Assembly: GCF_000341085.1 (NCBI RefSeq)
Contig: NZ_ANBA01000015.1
Location: forward strand, 62,001 to 126,000
DNA: 64,000 nucleotides
From: Nocardiopsis ganjiahuensis DSM 45031
Lineage (GTDB): Bacteria; Actinomycetota; Actinomycetes; Streptosporangiales; Streptosporangiaceae
Reading direction: 5' to 3'
A program made the position numbers and the translations under genes. Under the pieces are notes generated by a model. That model saw only the letters and a program-made list of their open reading frames with translations, was not told the DNA's origin and did no database searches. The first letter of the stretch is position 1; each line of letters starts with the position of its first letter. Below, one piece after another: positions 59,516 to 64,000 of the stretch.

Positions 59516-59836
59516 CGTTTCGCCGAGGGGCGGGCCGAGGCCAACGCGCGCCTCCTGACCCCCCTCACGGAGGCCGCAGAGGCGCACGGTGCCACACCCG
59601 GCCAGGTCGCGCTCGCTTGGGTGCGCCAGCGAGCCGACGTCTGGGGGCTGCCGGTCGTGCCGATTCCCGGTACCAAGAAGGTTCACCGCCTGGAGGAGAA
59701 CGCGGCGTCCGTCGACGTGTGTCCGACCGGTCCCGAACTCGACGCCCTGGACGCGATCGCCGCCGCTGTGGAGGGTGACCGCTACCCGGACATGACCCTT
59801 ACCTCCGCGGGGCCTCGCGCCCAGGCACTGATGTAG
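59516..59836 (+). pseudogene. Aldo/keto reductase C-terminal fragment
   Basis: About 106 codons match the C-terminal third of aldo-keto reductases: EAHGATPGQVALAWVRQ, VVPIPGTKKVHRLEENA (the NADP-binding loop) and a terminal LDALDAIA helix. The catalytic Tyr and Lys regions are missing and no upstream frame supplies them. A deletion has removed the 5' part, possibly together with the TetR neighbour, near the insertion point of the island. The remaining reading frame is still open. Confidence 0.75.
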
Positions 59837-59922
59837 GCGCTCATCAGTGTCGGCACCGGTCGGCGACAGCCGAAGGGCGTCAGGGTTCACGGAGCGCGCT
59901 CCGGCCCCTGACGCCCTTCCGC

Positions 59923-60492
59923 TCAGCGGCTGATGGTCCAGTCGCCGTCGGCCTGGACGTGGATGAACTCGATCTCTCCGGCGTCGCCGAAGATCGCCCC
60001 CTCCTCCAGGACGAACTCGCTCTCGACCGCGCCGATGTCGTTGGCGATACTGCCCATGCGCACCCCCTCCGCGTCGTAGGGGACCACGATGAAGTTGGCC
60101 GTACCCGTGTGGGTGAGTTCCAGGGAAGCGTTGACCTGGGGCGTCCATTCGAGCTGGTAGAGCGCGTCCCCGGACCCGCTGAGCCAGTAGGTCTCGTCGT
60201 CCCAGACCACGGCGTCGGCGGGGTCCACGGGCATGGCGGAGCCGGCGTCGGCGTCGGCGGCCTCCTCCGCTTCGCCTTCCTCCTCCGCGGGCTGTTCGTC
60301 GGCCTCTGCCGCCTCGGTCTCCTCGGCTTCGGCGTCGGTCGGGGCCGACTCCTCCTCACCCACCGGCCTCAGGTCACCGACGGAGAAGGAACAGGAGGTC
60401 ACGGCTGTCGCGAAGATGACGGCGGCGAGTCCGGCGGCCGCCCGGACGAGCACGTTGCCGGTCAGGGGCCGGGGGACGAGGACACGGTTCAT
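59923..60492 (-). CDS. Secreted lipoprotein with acidic linker and beta-rich domain
   Basis: A 189-aa lipoprotein. The signal peptide ends in the lipobox Val-Thr-Ser-Cys near residue 31. A very acidic Glu/Ala linker of about 45 residues follows (starting GEEESAPTDAEAEE), then a beta-rich C-terminal domain (about 90-189) with YWLSGSGDALYQLEW and EIEFIHVQADGDWTI. ATG 60492 follows CGGAG. It is transcribed divergently from dnaE2. The C-terminal domain is not a recognised enzyme; a role as an envelope-associated binding or stress protein is a guess. Confidence 0.82.
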   Translation of the reverse strand: MNRVLVPRPLTGNVLVRAAAGLAAVIFATAVTSCSFSVGDLRPVGEEESAPTDAEAEETEAAEADEQPAEEEGEAEEAADADAGSAMPVDPADAVVWDDETYWLSGSGDALYQLEWTPQVNASLELTHTGTANFIVVPYDAEGVRMGSIANDIGAVESEFVLEEGAIFGDAGEIEFIHVQADGDWTISR

Positions 60493-60644
60493 GAGTGGTC
60501 TCCGAGAGTGAAGCGAGGAGGACGAGGAGAACGTCCGGTTCCCGGACCCGGAGGCCGTGAGGCCGAAGGGCCAGGAGGAGCCGGACCACTCTTGTGACGG
60601 GGGAGCGCGCGGTTTGGTTCGGAACTTCCCGTGGCGGCTGCCAC

Positions 60645-60685
60645 GGTCACCACACGTGCACACGCTGGTCACCACGCGTGCACGC
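60645..60685. repeat. Two-copy direct repeat upstream of the lipoprotein gene
   Basis: GGTCACCACACGTGCACAC (60645-60663) recurs at 60667-60685 with two changes (A to G). Each copy contains a CACGTG- or GCGTGC-like core. It may be an operator. Confidence 0.6.
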
Positions 60686-60844
60686 CCTCGCAGGGTCGCC
60701 TCCGCCGTTGCCGCGGTGGGCCGGGGCCCGGCCCGGTCAGGGCTGACACGGCCGCTTCCCCTGTCCTGTAGGCCTTGACGCCCTCTGGAGTCGGTGTCGG
60801 TCCAGGTCAGGGGGTGCGACGCAACCTCCCGTGCGCTACAGTTA

Positions 60845-60860
60845 TCGAACATTTGTTCGA
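60845..60860. promoter_or_regulatory. LexA-binding SOS box
   Basis: TCGAACATTTGTTCGA is a perfect match to the actinobacterial SOS consensus TCGAAC-N4-GTTCGA. It lies 56 bp before the dnaE2 start, as expected for LexA repression. Confidence 0.92.
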
Positions 60861-60915
60861 GTCGTGGTGTCTTTCCCCTTGGCTGCGCTGTCCGTTCTCC
60901 AGGGGAGGGGTCTAC

Positions 60916-63900
60916 CTGTTCTCGCATCTGCGGGTCGCCTCGTCGTTCTCCCGGCGGTACGGGACCGCCACCCCGACCGCCCTGGTGGCCCGTGCCGCCG
61001 ACGCGGGCCAGGGCATGGCCGCGCTCACCGACCGCGACGGGGTCTGGGGCGCCGCCGAGCACGTCCGGGCCTGCGAGTCCGCCGGGCTCCGGCCCGTGCT
61101 CGGTGTGGACCTGGCACTGGCCACCCCCGAGGGAGGCCGTGTGGTCGTGCTCGCCCGGGGGCGTTCCGGCTGGGCGGGAGTGTGCCGCCTGGTCACCGCC
61201 GCCCACCGCGGCCCGGGGCCGGTGGCCGTCACACCGGAACAGGTGGTGGAGCACTCCGAGGGGGCCGTGGTCCTGCTCGGCCCCGACTCCGACGTGGGCC
61301 GGGCCCTGGCCCAGGAACGGCCCGGCCGGGCCCGGGAGCTGTTGGCCGTCTGGCTGGCCACCGGCGCCCAGACGGTGTTGGCACCCCACGACCACGGCGC
61401 CCCGGGGCAGCGCCTGCTCGCCCGGAGCATGGTCCGGCTGGCCGACCGGGAACGGCTCCTGGCGGTACTGACCAACGCCGTCCGCTACACCGCGGCCCGC
61501 GACGCCGAGGTGGCGTGGGCGCTGGACCGCGTCCGCGCCCACTCCCCCGGCGGCCGCTCCCCCGAACCGCGCACCGCGCACGCCCACCTGGCCACCGGTG
61601 CCGACATGCTGGAGACCGCGGTCGGAGTGTGCGCCGGGGACACCGCGCGCGCCCGGCGGCTGCTCGCCCACACCACGGCACTGGCCACCTCCTGCGCCCT
61701 GAACCCGGTCGCCGACCTGGGCTGGGGCCGTCTGCACCTGCCCGACCGGCCCCGGGCCCGCGCCGAACTGCGTTCCCGGGTCGCCCAGGGCGCGGCCCGG
61801 CGGGGGCTGGACCACGGCCGCCGGGCCCGGGCGGCCCGGGACAGGGCCGCCCAGGAGCTCGCCGTCATCGACCGGATGGGGTTGTGGGAGTACTTCCTGA
61901 CCGTCGCGGACGCCGCGGCCGCGATCCGGGACAAGGGCATCCGCTGCTCCGCCCGGGGGTCGGCGGTGGGGAGCCTGGTGGTGCACCTGCTCGGCATCTC
62001 CTCGATCGACCCCGTCGAGAGCGGGCTGCTCTTCGAGCGGTTCCTGACACCCAGCCGCCCCGGCCAGCCCGACGTCGACCTGGACGTGGAGTCCGCCCGG
62101 CGGTTGGAGGCCTACGACGCGGTGCTCGCCTCCCACGCGGGGGCGAGCGCTGCGGTCGGGATGCTGGAGACCTACCGGGCCCGCTCGGCGCTGCGTGACG
62201 CAGGGCTGGCCCTGTCCCTGCCGGCGGTGGAGGTGGAGCGGATCAGCCGGGTGTTCCCGCGGGTGCGGGCGAGCAGGATCGGTGAGACCGCGCGCGACCT
62301 GCCCGAGCTCCGCCGCCTCGAGGGCCTGGACTCCGCACACGTCCGGAGGCTGTTCCGGCTGGCGGAGCGGTTGGACGGCCTCCCCCAGCACGTGGCGATG
62401 CACCCCTGCGGGCTGGTCCTGTCCTCCGAGGACATGGCCGCGCGGGTACCCACCCAGCCCTCGCAGGCCGGTTATCCCGTCACCCAGGCCGACAAGCACG
62501 ACGTGGAGGAGTGGGGACTGCTCAAACTGGACGTCCTGGGCGTACGGATGCAGTCGGCGCTGGCCCACGCCCACACCGAGATCATCCGTACCACGGGCAC
62601 CGAACTGGACCTGGAGGCCCTGCCCGACGACGACGAGGGCACCGCCCACCTGATGGCCGGCAGCCACACCCTCGGGTGCTTCCAGATCGAGTCACCCGGC
62701 CAGCGCGAACTGGTCTCCCGGCTGCGGCCCCGGACCCGGGACGACCTCGTGGCCGACATCAGCCTGTTCCGCCCCGGGCCGATGGGGGTGGACATGGTCT
62801 CCGTGTACCTGGCCGGGCGCCAGGGGGCCGTGCTGCCGGTGCCGCACCCGTCCCTCGAACCGGTCCTGGCGCCCACCGGCGGAGCGCTGCTCTGGCACGA
62901 ACAGCTCCTTCTGGCCCTGGACGCGATCACCGGCTGCGGGCTGGACCGCGCCGAGGCGATGCGGCGGGCCCTGGGCTCCGAAGAGGGGCGCGCCCAGGTG
63001 GAGAGCGAGTTCCGCTCGCTGGCGGGCGGGCGCGGCCACACCCCCGGGGTGGTCGACCGGGTGTGGTCGATGGTGGCCGCCTTCGGGAACTTCGGGTTCT
63101 GCCGCGCACACGGTGCCGCCTTCGCCGAGCCCACCTACCAGTCCGCCTACCTCAAGGCGCACTTCCCCGCGGCGCTGTTCGCCGGGGTGATGACCCACGA
63201 CCCCGGCATGTACCCGCGCAGGGCGCTGCTGCACGACGCGCGCCGCCACGGCGTGCCGGTGCTGGACCTGGACCTGAACGCCTCCGGCGCCGCGTGGAAC
63301 GTGGAGCGCCACCCCGTGACCGGCCGGTGGGCCCTGCGCCCCTCCCTGTCCGACGTCGGGTCGCTGACCGACGCCGACCGCGACCGCCTCCTCACCGGCC
63401 GCCCCTACTCCGACCTGCGCGACCTGACCGCCCGCACCCGGCTGCCCCGCGAGACCCTGGACGACCTCGCCCTGGTCGGTGCCCTGGACGCCCTGGCCGA
63501 CCCGGGTCCCGGGGCCGGTGGGCGAACCGCTGCCCGGGACCGGCGCGACGTGCTGGTGCGCGCCCGCGCCCTGGCGCGCGCCCGACCGGGCCCCTCGGCC
63601 TCCCCGGGGCAGCTCCGCCTGGACTCGGACGCCCCGGTCCCGGCGGGCGCCGGTTCGCTTCCGCCGATGACCCACGCCGAGCGGGTCACCGAGGAGATGC
63701 GCGTCCTCGGGTACGAGCTGTCCGGACACGTACTGGACCCGTACGTGGACCGGCTCGCGGACCTGGAGGCCCGCCACGGCCTGGTCACCGCCCACCAGCT
63801 GCACCGGGTCCCCGACGGAGCCCGGGTCACGGTGGCGGGGGTGCGGGTGAGCGTGCAGACCCCACCCACCCGCTCGGGGCGGCGGGTGGTCTTCACCTCC

Positions 63901-64000
63901 GTGGAGGACCGCAGCGGCATCACCGAGGTCGCGCTGTTCTCCGACGCCCAGGAGTCCTCCGCGGCCGTGGTGCTGGGCTCCCGCCTGCTGGTCGTGGAGG
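60916..64000 (+). CDS. dnaE2: Error-prone DNA polymerase III alpha subunit DnaE2 (3' end beyond window)
   Basis: About 1028 codons are visible of a protein of usually 1050-1150. It has an N-terminal PHP domain (FSHLRVASSFS; ALTDRDG with a degenerate metal site), the polymerase palm with RPGQPDVDLDVESARR, the fingers with FGNFGFCRAHGAAFAEPTYQ, helix-hairpin-helix, and an OB-fold near the end (VTVAGVRVSVQTPP). DnaE2 (ImuC) performs translesion, mutagenic synthesis after DNA damage. The frame has no ATG, GTG or TTG close to the family start; CTG 60916 follows AGGGGAGGGG at five bases and is the best choice. The SOS box upstream implies LexA control. Confidence 0.92.
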   Translation, partial: MFSHLRVASSFSRRYGTATPTALVARAADAGQGMAALTDRDGVWGAAEHVRACESAGLRPVLGVDLALATPEGGRVVVLARGRSGWAGVCRLVTAAHRGPGPVAVTPEQVVEHSEGAVVLLGPDSDVGRALAQERPGRARELLAVWLATGAQTVLAPHDHGAPGQRLLARSMVRLADRERLLAVLTNAVRYTAARDAEVAWALDRVRAHSPGGRSPEPRTAHAHLATGADMLETAVGVCAGDTARARRLLAHTTALATSCALNPVADLGWGRLHLPDRPRARAELRSRVAQGAARRGLDHGRRARAARDRAAQELAVIDRMGLWEYFLTVADAAAAIRDKGIRCSARGSAVGSLVVHLLGISSIDPVESGLLFERFLTPSRPGQPDVDLDVESARRLEAYDAVLASHAGASAAVGMLETYRARSALRDAGLALSLPAVEVERISRVFPRVRASRIGETARDLPELRRLEGLDSAHVRRLFRLAERLDGLPQHVAMHPCGLVLSSEDMAARVPTQPSQAGYPVTQADKHDVEEWGLLKLDVLGVRMQSALAHAHTEIIRTTGTELDLEALPDDDEGTAHLMAGSHTLGCFQIESPGQRELVSRLRPRTRDDLVADISLFRPGPMGVDMVSVYLAGRQGAVLPVPHPSLEPVLAPTGGALLWHEQLLLALDAITGCGLDRAEAMRRALGSEEGRAQVESEFRSLAGGRGHTPGVVDRVWSMVAAFGNFGFCRAHGAAFAEPTYQSAYLKAHFPAALFAGVMTHDPGMYPRRALLHDARRHGVPVLDLDLNASGAAWNVERHPVTGRWALRPSLSDVGSLTDADRDRLLTGRPYSDLRDLTARTRLPRETLDDLALVGALDALADPGPGAGGRTAARDRRDVLVRARALARARPGPSASPGQLRLDSDAPVPAGAGSLPPMTHAERVTEEMRVLGYELSGHVLDPYVDRLADLEARHGLVTAHQLHRVPDGARVTVAGVRVSVQTPPTRSGRRVVFTSVEDRSGITEVALFSDAQESSAAVVLGSRLLVVE

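Larger units (their letters stand above)
60493..60915. promoter_or_regulatory. Divergent promoter region of the lipoprotein and dnaE2
   Basis: A 423-bp region with a 22-bp-period direct repeat GGTCACCAC(A/G)CGTGCAC at 60645 and 60667, and the LexA box at 60845-60860. No gene is seen. Confidence 0.55.

Overview
The window is high-GC DNA (roughly 70% by eye) from a filamentous, sporulating actinobacterium. A Nocardiopsis-like member of the Streptosporangiales is the best guess. This rests on strong third-position GC, GTG/TTG starts, translational 4-bp overlaps, an SsgB-type sporulation protein, a SARP regulator, an orphan roadblock protein, DUF2630 and a LexA-type SOS box of the actinobacterial form. 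The organism name is inference; no rRNA is present.

Region 1 (1-17.2 kb, mostly minus strand) is a nucleoside uptake and salvage block: a BMP-family lipoprotein and its ABC transporter, purine nucleoside phosphorylase, a PGM2-like phosphosugar mutase, a large DeoC and two tandem aldehyde dehydrogenases, the second lacking the catalytic half. Embedded in it are a 2-oxo-acid dehydrogenase operon (E1 alpha, E1 beta and a lipoyl-domain-only E2 remnant) with a divergent Lrp/AsnC regulator, an alpha/beta hydrolase and two duplicated GNAT acetyltransferases. Two near-identical GGTCTAGACC palindromes, like DasR/NagR (GntR-HutC) operators, lie upstream of the transporter operon and of deoC.

Region 2 (17.2-38.1 kb) holds a cNMP-domain histidine kinase with a receiver-thioredoxin-reductase-like fusion and an NTF2-like protein, an acetoacetyl-CoA synthetase with an in-frame duplicated repeat insertion, small housekeeping and membrane genes, an LPXTG surface protein with a Pro-Ser-Thr stalk, a CsoR regulator with its operator, a type II NADH dehydrogenase, and a TetR-controlled acyl-CoA carboxylase/acyl-CoA dehydrogenase operon (leucine/isovalerate-type catabolism) with two visible operators.

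Region 3 (38.2-48.9 kb) is accessory: a large STAND (NB-ARC-like) NTPase with helical repeats divergent from a kinase-only Ser/Thr protein kinase, then the most interesting locus of the window, a compact cluster for a secreted six-cysteine peptide. It comprises a SARP activator, a 67-aa precursor with a non-Sec leader, a membrane MauD/TlpA-like thioredoxin, an ABC exporter without a C39 peptidase domain, a dedicated S26 signal-peptidase-like protease and a MauE-like membrane protein. A 30-bp perfect palindrome sits between precursor and operon.

Region 4 (48.9-64 kb) has thrS, ssgB with a consensus CRP-type site upstream, a PLP class IV enzyme, an orphan roadblock protein, and a tRNA cluster (three identical Gly in 144-bp tandem units, Cys, Val). 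A 4-kb island (AraC regulator, MFS exporter, Gfo/Idh oxidoreductase) is inserted at the 3' end of tRNA-Val and bounded by 37-bp direct repeats. Beyond it are gene fragments, a lipoprotein and the start of an SOS-regulated error-prone polymerase dnaE2 that runs off the window.
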